Below, piece by piece: positions 47,973-56,893 of a DNA stretch of 64,000 bases (position 1 is the first letter of the stretch; the number at the start of each line of letters is the position of its first letter). The DNA lies in the NCBI RefSeq assembly GCF_018282095.1, contig NZ_CP074126.1, positions 2,738,501 to 2,802,500 on the forward strand, in the 5' to 3' direction. Source of the DNA: Pseudovibrio brasiliensis. Its GTDB lineage: Bacteria; Pseudomonadota; Alphaproteobacteria; Rhizobiales; Stappiaceae. Position numbers and translations under genes: made by a program. The notes beneath the pieces are model-generated. The model worked only from the letters and a program-made list of their open reading frames with translations. It ran no database searches and was not told where the DNA came from.

Positions 47973-48422
47973 TCAAGCAACAACTTCAGTCGCCTGTTTC
48001 GCTTTGCGTCGGTACATAAGGGCAATCACAAGAACCACACCCGCAAAGGCCAGTTTTCCGCCGTAGGTCATCCAGAAGCCTAAATCTACTTCATTAACTG
48101 GCGGCAACTTGAGACCAGCACTTTGAGACACTTTCTCAACAAGCGCAGAAGGCCAAGCATAGTAGCTTTTATTATCCCCTCTAGTCATCCCTACATATTG
48201 CTTGTCGGACTGCCACAAGGGAATAAACATAAAGGAATAGTCTTTATACAACAGACCAATATCGAGCTGCTTACCATCCACATTATACTCTGCTGTATCA
48301 GGCAACTTTGCAATGACATGCAGCTTCTCACTGCCAAATGAAACTATACCTGAGCTTGAGCGCTTTGCATGCGCCCCTCCTGCCATCAAACAAAGCGCAA
48401 TCACAAAAAGTAAAAATCGCAT
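47973..48422 (-). CDS. Hypothetical protein with signal peptide and C-terminal membrane helix
   Basis: A 149-residue protein: signal peptide MRFLLFVIALCLMAGGAHA, a periplasmic region of about 95 residues, then one helix (LAFAGVVLVIALMYR) and a basic C-terminus. No recognised domain. It lies between rpsI and an FkbM gene on the same strand, bracketed by two nearly identical terminators. Function unknown. Confidence 0.72.
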   Translation of the reverse strand: MRFLLFVIALCLMAGGAHAKRSSSGIVSFGSEKLHVIAKLPDTAEYNVDGKQLDIGLLYKDYSFMFIPLWQSDKQYVGMTRGDNKSYYAWPSALVEKVSQSAGLKLPPVNEVDLGFWMTYGGKLAFAGVVLVIALMYRRKAKQATEVVA

Positions 48423-48542
48423 CTTGGCTCACCATTAATTTGTTTCAGAGTGTCCCTGAACACCACGAAGAGCATCCACACAACAGATCTGATAGAAATT
48501 AACGAAGGCCAACAAGCCTACAGATTTGACATATCCCACAGC

Positions 48543-48569
48543 AAAAAGGGCCGCCAAATGGCAGCCCTT
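48543..48569 (-). terminator. Terminator of rplM-rpsI
   Basis: Minus strand: AAAGGGCTGCC / GGCGGCCCTTT with one mismatch and a short loop, followed by TTTTT. About 30 bases after the rpsI stop. Shares nearly all of its sequence with the terminator at 47924. Confidence 0.9.
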
Positions 48570-48597
48570 TCCGTAAAACTGTTTCCAGTATCGCGTA

Positions 48598-49074
48598 TTA
48601 GCGCTTGGAGAACTGGAAGGAACGACGAGCTTTACGCTTACCGTACTTCTTACGTTCAACAACACGGCTATCGCGAGTAAGGAAGCCTTCTTTCTTAAGC
48701 ACAGCGCGAAGCTCTGGCTCGTAGAAAGTCAGTGCTTTGGAGATGCCGTGACGAACAGCACCAGCCTGACCGGAAAGACCACCACCAGCAACGGTAACGT
48801 TGATGTCGTACTGACCATCACGCTCGGTGAGCATGATTGGCTGACGCAGGATCAGCTGAAGTACTGGACGAGCGAAGTACTCGTTGTACTCTTTGCCGTT
48901 TACAACGATTTTGCCGGTGCCTGGCTTGATCCATACACGTGCGATAGCGTCTTTACGCTTACCGGTTGCGTATGCACGGCCTTGTGCGTCGAGCTTCTGA
49001 ACATGTACAGGAGCTTCGTTCTCAGCAGGGGCGATTGCGCCGCCCAGTTCCTCAAGGGACTGTAGCTCAGACAT
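48598..49074 (-). CDS. rpsI: 30S ribosomal protein S9
   Basis: A 158-residue S9 protein. [45 protein letters not shown] and [27 protein letters not shown] (ending in the conserved KR tail that reaches the P-site tRNA) are diagnostic. An acidic extension of about 30 residues precedes the core, common in alphaproteobacteria. Two bases separate it from rplM; they form one operon. Confidence 0.98.
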   Translation of the reverse strand: MSELQSLEELGGAIAPAENEAPVHVQKLDAQGRAYATGKRKDAIARVWIKPGTGKIVVNGKEYNEYFARPVLQLILRQPIMLTERDGQYDINVTVAGGGLSGQAGAVRHGISKALTFYEPELRAVLKKEGFLTRDSRVVERKKYGKRKARRSFQFSKR

Positions 49075-49076
49075 AA

Positions 49077-49541
49077 TTAACCCCTCTTCGCATTTTTAGG
49101 ATTCATGGCTTTAACGTCTACCACTTCTGGAGACTGGCCATCATGCGGATGCTCTGCAGAAGCATAAACACGCAGGTTACGCAGCTGCGCACGGGAAAGA
49201 GGACCACCTGGCATCATGCGCTGAACAGCTTTTTCCAGAACGCGCTCTGGGAAACGGCCTTCGATCAGCTGACGTGCGGTGCGCTCTTTGATACCGCCAG
49301 GGTAACCAGTGTGCCAGTAGTACTTCTTGCTCTGGTATTTTTTACCAGTCAGTACAACTTTATCAGCGTTGATGATGATTACGTTGTCACCATCGTCGAT
49401 GTGCGGGGTGTAGGTCGGCTTGTGCTTGCCGCGCAGACGGTTTGCGATGAATGCTGCCAGACGGCCAACAACAACGCCTTCTGCGTCGATCAAGATCCAC
49501 TTCTTGTCGACCTCAGCCACTTTAGTGGAATGAGTCTTCAT
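49077..49541 (-). CDS. rplM: 50S ribosomal protein L13
   Basis: A 154-residue L13 protein: [39 protein letters not shown] and the end of the L13 signature in [19 protein letters not shown] are visible. Length normal. First gene of the rplM-rpsI operon, with a strong promoter 96-124 bases upstream. Confidence 0.98.
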   Translation of the reverse strand: MKTHSTKVAEVDKKWILIDAEGVVVGRLAAFIANRLRGKHKPTYTPHIDDGDNVIIINADKVVLTGKKYQSKKYYWHTGYPGGIKERTARQLIEGRFPERVLEKAVQRMMPGGPLSRAQLRNLRVYASAEHPHDGQSPEVVDVKAMNPKNAKRG

Positions 49542-49636
49542 AAGATCTACCGTAGTTTTGACGGTTAAAATTCTTGGGAGAAATGCGTTCAGGCCCGAAA
49601 GAGCAGCTAAACGTGATAGCTCCGTGTAGGAACGGG

Positions 49637-49665
49637 TAGATACGCGAGGTTGCGCACCGCGTCAA
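49637..49665 (-). promoter_or_regulatory. Promoter of rplM-rpsI
   Basis: Minus strand TTGACG (49660-49665) and TATCTA (49637-49642) with 17 bases between. It gives a leader of about 90 bases before rplM, long enough for autoregulation, though no clear L13-like binding fold is identifiable by eye. Confidence 0.75.
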
Positions 49666-49772
49666 GAGCAAAAAATTACACACTCGAGCAAATTAATCAA
49701 CAAAATCAATATGATACAAAATAGGTATTATAATACCACACTTTTTCCGCATGAATCTGAAGATTCTGGAGC

Positions 49773-50267
49773 TCAGGAAACTCCGGCAGCACGCGCAGCA
49801 GTCAAAATAAGGTCATCAACCTGCAATTCATAAAAGACCCAGTTGGCACTATAGCAGCTGACATAATAGCCAACGCCCGCAAGGGCCACACGATATTCAC
49901 GCAAATTGATCGGAGTGAAGTGGGTTGGGTAAAAGAACCGCCACCGGCTGCGGGTCAAACGAGTCGTCAGCGTTGCATTGGCCAGAAGCAGATTGAAAAA
50001 CACCAGACTCACAAAAACGATCGGATCACCAATAAACGAGGTGTCCTGATAGAACATGGTCTCCCGGAACTCAGCAAACACCCGAGGCTCGCTAACCACA
50101 TAAAGATCGAAGAAGGCAGGCACAGCCAATATCAGAAGGATGTTCAGTGCAAGAAAGCCGATATAGCCAATCGTGGCGAGTAAGGAACCGAACCGCAGCG
50201 GCACCAAAAGGAAATCAAAAATGAAACCGAAAAACGCACGATAGAACACCAGCCCGCTCCCACTCAT
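49773..50267 (-). CDS. Hypothetical membrane protein
   Basis: A 164-residue inner-membrane protein with about four hydrophobic stretches (around residues 7-20, 30-55, 85-100 and 125-140). It ends in a soluble tail, DDLILTAARAAGVS. ATG at 50267 has AGAGGCGG upstream; a start ten codons earlier is less likely. No family recognised. Upstream neighbour is the divergent secreted metallopeptidase. Confidence 0.7.
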   Translation of the reverse strand: MSGSGLVFYRAFFGFIFDFLLVPLRFGSLLATIGYIGFLALNILLILAVPAFFDLYVVSEPRVFAEFRETMFYQDTSFIGDPIVFVSLVFFNLLLANATLTTRLTRSRWRFFYPTHFTPINLREYRVALAGVGYYVSCYSANWVFYELQVDDLILTAARAAGVS

Positions 50268-50552
50268 GCCGCCTCTCTCAGGTCTCCCCTCCTTCAAAAA
50301 ACGGCCTTTGGCTTTAGTCCCTGAATTTTAAGTGGCTTTTTACTTTTGGATCAACCAACAATTCAACTTTCAGGCAAATTTAATTCAAAAAATTCAATAA
50401 GCTGAGAGTTTTAGGCACTTCAACGCAGTGCACTTTTATGGAGCATATGCCCCTTGCATTGGATAACATGGGAAGAACACATTTCCATGCGGTAATCATC
50501 GAATCGATTACTCAATCCAAGATTGTTTTTTCAAACACGTGTTTTCCTGAAC

Positions 50553-51776
50553 ATGCGCCTCTCTCTATTTTCCTTCATGGCGGCCTTAAGCGCCACTTCT
50601 GCCTTTGCCCAAACACCTCCACTTCAGATCATTATCGAAGCAGATAAGACCCGTCCTGAAGTCGCAACGGCAACGATCACGCTCCCGGCCAAGCAAGAGA
50701 TCACACTGCTCGCACCGCGCGCGCAGTCTCAACCAAGCAACACCAACGCACTGCAACTCATGTGCGATGGAGTTGAAGTACTAGAACCATTTGGACGAGC
50801 GCTTTCATGCAAGGAACTGCAATGGAACGTCACCTTTCAAAATCCGCGTGAGGCCCCACTGGCTGTAGCAAACCAGCAAAACCTCTATTCTCCTCAAGGA
50901 TGGTGGAGCATCACGGAATGGAATGACATTCCTCGTCTCAAAACTCCTTCAACAGTCGAAGTGTGCGGCAAAGTCCAAGGTGGTGACACCACACTTAAAT
51001 GCGCAGCTTTGCCAACAGCAAATGAACCACCCCTCATCCTCTCTTGGGGTGATGCCGCAAAGACTCTAAGAACCACCCAAACCACCCTGACGCTTTACAA
51101 AGACGATCCGGCAGAAGCTCTAAAAGCCGACAACCTCCCTGCCCTTCAAAAACAACTTGAGTATCTGCAAAGCCTCCTTGGCGCTCCGACAACACCGGAA
51201 CAGAACATTGATCTGGTGTGGGTGGCCATAGACAAGAAGCTGGGACAAATCGCTGGTGCAGCTGGCAAACAAGCATTTCTGGCCAACTTCGCCACAAACG
51301 AAGGAAAACCGTCTCCAGAGGACATCGCCAGGCTTCATTGGGTTTCCGCCCATGAACTGTTTCACCTGTTGGCTACCACACCATATCCGCTCTGGATCTC
51401 AGAGAGCCTTGCTCAGTACTACGGCTACAAGTCACTCAAAATGGCGGGTATCCACTCTGAAAGCCCCATGGATCAATGGAAGGTTTTCAAAGAGCGTTTT
51501 CCGCATGCCGCAACAGGCCTGTATGAAGCACACTTGAAGGTCACAGGCGACAACGATCCAAGCTACTACCCTCTGTTCTACGTCAAAGGAGCCGCGTTCT
51601 GGCAAGCAGTTGATGGGGAGCTTCAAAGGCAAGGAACATCATTGGATCAACTCATGACAACATTTGAGGTGTTGCAGCACTCCACACACAAACTGCCTCA
51701 GTCCCTGCTCAACGCACTCAAGCAATCCATTTCAGAAGAACGCCTTCAGGAACTACAACAGCAGTTCCTTCTGTAA
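50553..51776 (+). CDS. Secreted HExxH metallopeptidase (Peptidase_MA_2-like)
   Basis: A 407-residue protein with signal peptide MRLSLFSFMAALSATSAFA (cleavage before QTPPL). The zinc-binding motif is His267-Glu-Leu-Phe-His271, and WISESLAQYYG supplies a third ligand Glu284, the gluzincin spacing of Peptidase_MA_2 rather than of thermolysin. The N-terminal ~200 residues are beta-rich (a likely Ig-like or M61-type domain) with paired cysteines. Expected to be periplasmic or secreted. The LRR gene starts 17 bases later and is probably in the same operon. Confidence 0.82.
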   Translation: MRLSLFSFMAALSATSAFAQTPPLQIIIEADKTRPEVATATITLPAKQEITLLAPRAQSQPSNTNALQLMCDGVEVLEPFGRALSCKELQWNVTFQNPREAPLAVANQQNLYSPQGWWSITEWNDIPRLKTPSTVEVCGKVQGGDTTLKCAALPTANEPPLILSWGDAAKTLRTTQTTLTLYKDDPAEALKADNLPALQKQLEYLQSLLGAPTTPEQNIDLVWVAIDKKLGQIAGAAGKQAFLANFATNEGKPSPEDIARLHWVSAHELFHLLATTPYPLWISESLAQYYGYKSLKMAGIHSESPMDQWKVFKERFPHAATGLYEAHLKVTGDNDPSYYPLFYVKGAAFWQAVDGELQRQGTSLDQLMTTFEVLQHSTHKLPQSLLNALKQSISEERLQELQQQFLL

Positions 51777-51793
51777 AAGCGACCGGTAACGTG

Positions 51794-52666
51794 ATGATAA
51801 AAGACAAACTCGATTTTCTGCCGTTAGATACCGTCCGACACCGGAAAGACGGCGAACCTTGCGCAGTTGCTAAAGGTGGCAATCTCACAGACCTGGCCCT
51901 GACGAAGTGCGGGCTAACCGCAATTCCCAGCGAAGTCTTCACACACAAGGCGCTGGAAAGCCTCTATCTCGGCGAGAATGCCATCTCAGAAGTCCCCGAC
52001 GAGATCTCATTGTTAACCAGCCTCAGAGAACTCTACATCTACGGCTGCAAACTCCACCGACTACCCGAAACACTCACTCAGTTGAGGCAAATCCAGATTC
52101 TGGACCTCAGTCACCAACCACTGGAATGCTTGCCCTCCACCATCGGCGCTCTGAAGCAACTGCGTGTGCTTTACGCCAGCAACACTGTCATGACAGAACT
52201 GCCAAACAGCATCGGAGAACTGACAGCACTGGAGTATTTTGGGTGTACAGACAACAACATCCACCAGCTTCCTGAAAGCATTGGTCAGTTAAAGAACCTC
52301 AAGGAGCTCCGTCTCTATGGCAACGGCTTGAAGGAACTTCCGCAGACATTCAGCAAGCTCTCAGGTTTACGAGAGGCCTATCTGCGCAACAACGCACTCA
52401 CCAAACTGCCGCCCAACATAAGTGATCTGAAGCAGCTGGAAATACTGGATTTGCGTAACAATCAGATCAACCAGTTACCAGAAGACATCGGAGGCCTCAC
52501 CAACCTCTACCAGCTAGATCTGCGTGCAAACCCACTTGAAGAGCTGCCCAACTCAATGAAAAACCTGACAAACTTGCGCAAACTGGACCTGCGCTGGACA
52601 CGCCTGACAAAAGAGCCAGATTGGTTTAATGATCTACGTGCTCAAGGCACACTGATCTATCTTTAG
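51794..52666 (+). CDS. Leucine-rich-repeat protein
   Basis: A 290-residue protein almost wholly made of about ten 23-residue leucine-rich repeats of the bacterial LPxxIxxLxxLxxLxLxxN type (for example LPESIGQLKNLKELRLYGN). There is no signal peptide, membrane helix or ligase/kinase domain, so it is a cytoplasmic binding protein, or it is exported without a visible signal. ATG at 51794 (a GTG immediately precedes it). It follows a secreted metallopeptidase by 17 bases. Such repeats in bacteria mediate protein-protein contacts; a host-directed role is speculative. Confidence 0.88.
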   Translation: MIKDKLDFLPLDTVRHRKDGEPCAVAKGGNLTDLALTKCGLTAIPSEVFTHKALESLYLGENAISEVPDEISLLTSLRELYIYGCKLHRLPETLTQLRQIQILDLSHQPLECLPSTIGALKQLRVLYASNTVMTELPNSIGELTALEYFGCTDNNIHQLPESIGQLKNLKELRLYGNGLKELPQTFSKLSGLREAYLRNNALTKLPPNISDLKQLEILDLRNNQINQLPEDIGGLTNLYQLDLRANPLEELPNSMKNLTNLRKLDLRWTRLTKEPDWFNDLRAQGTLIYL

Positions 52667-52681
52667 CCCCTTAAAAACAAA

Positions 52682-52729
52682 GGTAGCGATGCCTCTCACC
52701 TATCTTATCATAGGGAATGCATCGCTATC
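52682..52729 (+). promoter_or_regulatory. Hairpin covering the start of a small secreted-protein gene
   Basis: GGTAGCGATGC (52682-52692) pairs with GCATCGCTATC (52719-52729) with one G-U pair, and CCTAT/ATAGG (52699-52714) pairs inside. The ATG at 52717 and the AGGG before it lie inside the structure, so translation initiation of the gene at 52717 may be blocked or controlled. No T-run follows, so it is not a terminator of the preceding LRR gene. Confidence 0.65.
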
Positions 52730-53031
52730 TCATCATCATCCTGTCAGTTCTGCTGGTTGGAATCTGGAACGCACAAGCGCAGGAAAGCAAGTTTCGCAAA
52801 CGGCCCCGCAGCCTGTTCAAACAACCAGATTGCTACTGCACCAACCGCGGCAAGCGCATAGAACTCGGCGACTTCTCCTGCCTCTACGTCGATGGTACAT
52901 CCTACCTCGCCCAATGCCAAATGGCCCTCAACAACCCCATGTGGCGCAAAATACAGGACGGCTGCCCAACAACACGGCTAGAGACCAAGCAGCAGACTTC
53001 TGAGAGCCTGCAAAAGGCAGAGAGCAACTAA
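52717..53031 (+). CDS. Small hypothetical secreted protein
   Basis: A 104-residue protein with signal peptide MHRYLIIILSVLLVGIWNAQA. The mature part (about 83 residues) has four or more cysteines (CYCTNRGKRIELGDFSCLY, AQCQMALNN, DGCPTT), suggesting disulfide bonding in the periplasm. No family recognised. The start codon and ribosome-binding site are folded in a hairpin. It lies 50 bases after the LRR gene. Confidence 0.75.
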   Translation: MHRYLIIILSVLLVGIWNAQAQESKFRKRPRSLFKQPDCYCTNRGKRIELGDFSCLYVDGTSYLAQCQMALNNPMWRKIQDGCPTTRLETKQQTSESLQKAESN

Positions 53032-53097
53032 CGAAATGGCAGAAAATGAGGGGTCGTTGTCATTGTGCCAACGTGCACCTCGTTTATAGTGAGTGTC

Positions 53098-54120
53098 ATG
53101 CAGAAGACACCGACAGCCACCTCACACAACTCAGGAACGCACAATACACCTAAGCTCGTTCTTATGGTGGTCTTCGACGGCGCCATTGCTACAGATATCG
53201 CGGGACCGTTAGATATCTTTGCGTCTGCCTCACTCCTGAAAAACGAGCAGCCTCCCACCTACCAAGTTGAAATCGTTTCTTTGCATGGAGGCCTTGTAAC
53301 CACCTGGCCCACAAACATTCAGATGATGAGTAAGCCTTTCAGTGAGTTCGAGAACAGAGCAATCGATACGCTTCTGATAGCTGGCGGTGCGCACAAGTCA
53401 TCAGTCATCGAAAATCAGCCGTTTATTGACTGCATCAGGAAGGCAGCTCAAAGAGCCCGACGCGTTGCATCAATCTGCACCGGAACCTTTGCTTTAGCGC
53501 AGGCAGGATTACTTGATGAAAGATCCGCAACCACACACTGGAATTGGGCCGAACAGCTTCAGGAGCGCTACCCGAAGATAAACGTGCAACCCGATGCGAT
53601 CTACAAGAAGGACGGTCAGCTCTATAGCTCCGCTGGCATGACCGCAGGAATCGACCTTGCACTCGCACTGACTGAGGAAGATCTAGGACGGGAGACTGCA
53701 CTCAAAGTAGCGCAGTACTCTGTCATGTTCTTAAAACGCCCGGGTGGGCAATCGCAGTTCAGCTCTGTCTTGTCCTACCAGAAAAGTGATGATGTGCGCA
53801 TGATTGCACTTCAGGAATGGATTCTTGCCAATCTGCAACAAAATCTCTCAGTCGATCGCATGGCAGAGTTTTTGAATATGGCACCCAGAACGTTTGCTCG
53901 TTTTTTCAAGCAAAATGTCGGCACCTCACCGGCAAAGTATGTTGAAGAGATGCGCCTGAACACGGCGCGCCAATACATTGAGAACCCACAAACATCAATA
54001 AATGAGGTTGTCAGGCGATGTGGCTTTGAGAATGGCGAGAAAATGCGCCGCAGCTTCATACGCAACTTAGGCATCAGCCCTCAGGAATACCGCAACAGGT
54101 TCTGTAGCAGCCAACTCTAA
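53098..54120 (+). CDS. GlxA-like regulator (DJ-1/PfpI plus AraC-type HTH)
   Basis: A 340-residue transcription factor: an N-terminal DJ-1/PfpI-type amidotransferase-like domain (VLMVVFDGAIATDIAGPLDIF and SICTGTFALAQAGLLD), joined to a C-terminal AraC-type double HTH (MAEFLNMAPRTFARFFKQ and NEVVRRCGFENGEKMRRSF). GlxA-type proteins usually regulate nitrogen-compound or betaine/dimethylglycine metabolism. The next gene, 92 bases downstream, is another DJ-1-type protein and a probable target. ATG at 53098 is favoured by alignment of the DJ-1 fold. Confidence 0.9.
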   Translation: MQKTPTATSHNSGTHNTPKLVLMVVFDGAIATDIAGPLDIFASASLLKNEQPPTYQVEIVSLHGGLVTTWPTNIQMMSKPFSEFENRAIDTLLIAGGAHKSSVIENQPFIDCIRKAAQRARRVASICTGTFALAQAGLLDERSATTHWNWAEQLQERYPKINVQPDAIYKKDGQLYSSAGMTAGIDLALALTEEDLGRETALKVAQYSVMFLKRPGGQSQFSSVLSYQKSDDVRMIALQEWILANLQQNLSVDRMAEFLNMAPRTFARFFKQNVGTSPAKYVEEMRLNTARQYIENPQTSINEVVRRCGFENGEKMRRSFIRNLGISPQEYRNRFCSSQL

Positions 54121-54212
54121 AACACCAACAACGAAGGCATTGATGAAACCCGGAGCTTCTCCGGGAATGGATCATTGCGCCCTGATCACTAAGAAAGCAA
54201 AGAGGAACCCTC

Positions 54213-54941
54213 ATGAAAAAGCTAAAAACAGGTCTCTTCCTTTATCCCGGCATGACCATGCTGGATGCCTACGGGCCCCTTCAATTCCTGTCTTTTGTAA
54301 GAGGTTTAGAGACCTTTACGTTTGCTGAAAGCAGCGGCCCTCTGCCTTGCGATGCAGGTATCCAGCTAATGCCTGATTATAGTTTTGAGGACCGTCCAGA
54401 AATCGATATTCTTCTTGTTCCCGGTGCTGGAAATCCACTTGAGCAAATGCAAAACTCGCGCGTATTGGAGCACCTGCGCCAAGCCGGCGAAAACGCACAG
54501 TACATCACATCTGTCTGCTCAGGAGCTTTGATACTGGCAGAAGCAGGTTTGCTGAATGGATACGAAGCAGCAACCCATTGGGCCTATCGGGAAACCCTGG
54601 AAAAACTGGCTGATGTTACAGTCGTCAACAAACGCGTTTCAGTTGACCGAAATCGTATCACTGGTGGAGGCGTGACGGCGGGAATAGATTTTGCCTTATC
54701 TCTCACGGCAGAACTGTTCGGGCCTGAAGAAGCACAGCTTCTGCAATTGATGTTTGAGTACCAGCCCGAACCACCGTTCAACTCTGGCTCACCGGAAACC
54801 GCCAGCGCAGAAGCCGTAAAAATGGCCAGACACGAGGTCGCTTCTATCGCACCGGATCTTATGCAGTACGCCGAGGAGCGGAGTATCGCGAGAACGCTAA
54901 CAGCTAAACTCACTCAACACAGTGTGTCCCTTACCCCTTAA
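54213..54941 (+). CDS. DJ-1/PfpI-family protein (isonitrile-hydratase-like)
   Basis: A 242-residue DJ-1/PfpI protein without HTH. TGLFLYPGMTMLDAYGPLQFL and the nucleophile-elbow cysteine in TSVCSGALILAEAGLL are conserved, with GGGVTAGIDFALSL following. This subgroup includes isonitrile hydratase InhA. Preceded by AGAGGA at good spacing. Adjacent to the GlxA-type regulator. Its 3' end overlaps the convergent thioesterase gene by 11 bases. Confidence 0.86.
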   Translation: MKKLKTGLFLYPGMTMLDAYGPLQFLSFVRGLETFTFAESSGPLPCDAGIQLMPDYSFEDRPEIDILLVPGAGNPLEQMQNSRVLEHLRQAGENAQYITSVCSGALILAEAGLLNGYEAATHWAYRETLEKLADVTVVNKRVSVDRNRITGGGVTAGIDFALSLTAELFGPEEAQLLQLMFEYQPEPPFNSGSPETASAEAVKMARHEVASIAPDLMQYAEERSIARTLTAKLTQHSVSLTP

Positions 54942-55389
54942 ATGAGGCCGGTGGGATGGAATAGGTTGCGGTGGCGTGGGCGATCAGGTCATCGCTGCCT
55001 TCGCGAATGATTTCGCAATCCATAACCACAAGGCGCTTGCCACCTTTCAGAATACGGCACGTGGCGATCATATCGCCCGCCTCTGCTTTGCGTAGGAAGT
55101 TGATATTGATGTTGGTAGTCACCGCAAGCGCGTGCAGGCCCATATTGCCAAGCAGCACCACATAGGCGGCATAATCCACCAGTGCCATCAAGGATGGCCC
55201 GGAAACAGTCCCACCCGGACGCAGATGAACATCCCCTGCCTTCAACCTGACAATGGCTTTTCCCGGTAGAATTTCGTCGATGAAATATGCGCGCCCCAGC
55301 GCATGCATCTGCGGGAATGCCTTGTCCAGAAATTCCGTCAATTCTGCCGGACTAAACTTAACAGCAGGCGCCGCCACCTCACTGGTCAT
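54931..55389 (-). CDS. PaaI-type hotdog-fold thioesterase
   Basis: A 152-residue hotdog-fold protein of the PaaI/YbgC-like type. VHLRPGGTVSGPSLMALVDYAAYVV contains the usual G-T-x-S-G helix region, and TTNININFLRKAEAGDMIA is the signature beta-strand. It hydrolyses acyl- or phenylacetyl-type CoA thioesters. ATG at 55389 has GGAGGAGGG upstream, better than the start at 55419. It is divergent from the enoyl-CoA hydratase gene. Confidence 0.9.
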   Translation of the reverse strand: MTSEVAAPAVKFSPAELTEFLDKAFPQMHALGRAYFIDEILPGKAIVRLKAGDVHLRPGGTVSGPSLMALVDYAAYVVLLGNMGLHALAVTTNININFLRKAEAGDMIATCRILKGGKRLVVMDCEIIREGSDDLIAHATATYSIPPASFKG

Positions 55390-55576
55390 GAAGTCCCTCC
55401 TCCTCATGCAAGCCGACATACTGATATATGAGACTGCGATTTACCAGCTGAACAAAAGTTCTAAACCGTTGCGCTAGGCTCAAGTTTTGTTCACTCTGTG
55501 ATTTAACACTTAATCAAGGCCAGATAGCCTGCTAAAGGCATCTCAACGACTATTTTAAGCACGATGGAGATCCACC

Positions 55577-56407
55577 ATGTCTGACGCAGACACCGCAAAA
55601 GATCAGAGCGAAGCAGAGCGTCCGATGCTCGGCAAACTGCTGCACAATGGTGTTCAGCGTATCGTCATGCAGCGCCCGGAGCGCATGAACGCTCTGTCCA
55701 TGGCCATGATGAAAGAGCTTTGCACCGCCTTGGATGAAGCAGCAGCCAACCCGGAAGTACGCGTTGTCCTGCTCGGCGCAGAAGGTAAGGTGTTCTGCGC
55801 AGGCCACGACCTAAAAGAACTCACAGCAGCTCGCGCGGAAGCCGACGGTGGCAAAGCCTTCTATCAGCAGACATTCGACCAGTGTGCTGAACTGATGCAG
55901 AAGATTGTTAACCTGCCAAAGCCAGTCATCGCTGTCGTCACGGGTGTCGCCACTGCAGCAGGCTGCCAGCTCGTCGCCTCTTGCGACCTTGCTCTGGCGC
56001 TCGACACCGCCACCTTCTGTACACCCGGCGTCAACATCGGCCTCTTCTGCTCCACCCCAATGGTTGCCCTCACCCGCAACATTGGCCGCAAGCAGGCTAT
56101 GGAAATGTTGCTGACCGGTGAAAGCATTGATGCCTCCACTGCAAAAGAATATGGCCTGATCAACCGCGTGGTACAGGCAGACTATCTGGAAGTTGTGGTG
56201 CAGAAGTATGCTGAAGTCATCGGCTCCAAATCTGCCCTGACAGTCAAAACCGGTAAGGAAGCCTTCTACAAACAGGCAGATATGCCATTGGCAGAAGCAT
56301 ACGCTTACACCTCCAAGGTCATGGCAGAAAATATGCTAGCCAATGACGCAGAAGAAGGCATCAGCGCATTCCTGCAAAAGCGCACGCCGGAATGGAAAGA
56401 CAGCTGA
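55577..56407 (+). CDS. Enoyl-CoA hydratase/isomerase family protein
   Basis: A 276-residue crotonase-fold protein. RPERMNALSMAMMKELCTAL, the oxyanion-hole FCAGHDLKELT and the second CoA-site segment VTGVATAAGCQLVASCDLALAL are present; the two catalytic glutamates of classic hydratases are not obvious (A/C at the usual places), so hydratase activity is unsure. Resembles the ECHDC3-like or mitochondrial ECH-domain group. First of three consecutive plus-strand genes with DUF3052 and CoA-binding proteins. Confidence 0.85.
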   Translation: MSDADTAKDQSEAERPMLGKLLHNGVQRIVMQRPERMNALSMAMMKELCTALDEAAANPEVRVVLLGAEGKVFCAGHDLKELTAARAEADGGKAFYQQTFDQCAELMQKIVNLPKPVIAVVTGVATAAGCQLVASCDLALALDTATFCTPGVNIGLFCSTPMVALTRNIGRKQAMEMLLTGESIDASTAKEYGLINRVVQADYLEVVVQKYAEVIGSKSALTVKTGKEAFYKQADMPLAEAYAYTSKVMAENMLANDAEEGISAFLQKRTPEWKDS

Positions 56408-56430
56408 TCAGCTAATAAGGAGCGGCAAAC

Positions 56431-56886
56431 ATGGCAGCCGGGTACTCAAAAAGATCACTAGCCCAAAAACTAGGTCTGAAACCCGGCATGCACTGCTGGT
56501 GGCACAACATGCCACAGAGCGTTTCCGATGAAATTGCCGCAGGAGTTGACGATCTGGTCCTCCTGCCCACTCTGGAAACCGGCGTAAGCACTGCCCATAT
56601 CTTTGTAACAGGTCAAAGCGAACTATCAGATCTGCTGGGTAAGCTGCGCATGAAACTGGATGCAGACGGTATGATCTGGGTGTCATGGCCTAAAAAAGCA
56701 TCCAAAGTCCCCTCTGAGGTGACAGAAGATACAGTAAGAGAAATTTGCCTGCCTATGGGACTGGTCGACATCAAGGTCTGCGCCGTTGATGCAGTCTGGT
56801 CCGGTCTCAAACTTGTCATTCGCAAGGAGCTGCGTGCCGAGCATCGGCAAAAACAGCAGGCAGCCAGAGAAATTGCAGAGAGTTGA
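56431..56886 (+). CDS. DUF3052 family protein
   Basis: A 151-residue cytoplasmic protein matching DUF3052: AQKLGLKPGMHCWWHNMP at the N-terminus, MIWVSWPKKASKVPSEVTEDTVREICLPMGLVDIKVCAVDAVWSGLKLVIRK (region 85-135) as the conserved core. Function unknown. It follows the crotonase gene by 23 bases and precedes the CoA-binding gene by seven, probably one operon. Confidence 0.88.
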   Translation: MAAGYSKRSLAQKLGLKPGMHCWWHNMPQSVSDEIAAGVDDLVLLPTLETGVSTAHIFVTGQSELSDLLGKLRMKLDADGMIWVSWPKKASKVPSEVTEDTVREICLPMGLVDIKVCAVDAVWSGLKLVIRKELRAEHRQKQQAAREIAES

Positions 56887-56893
56887 TAAGAAT

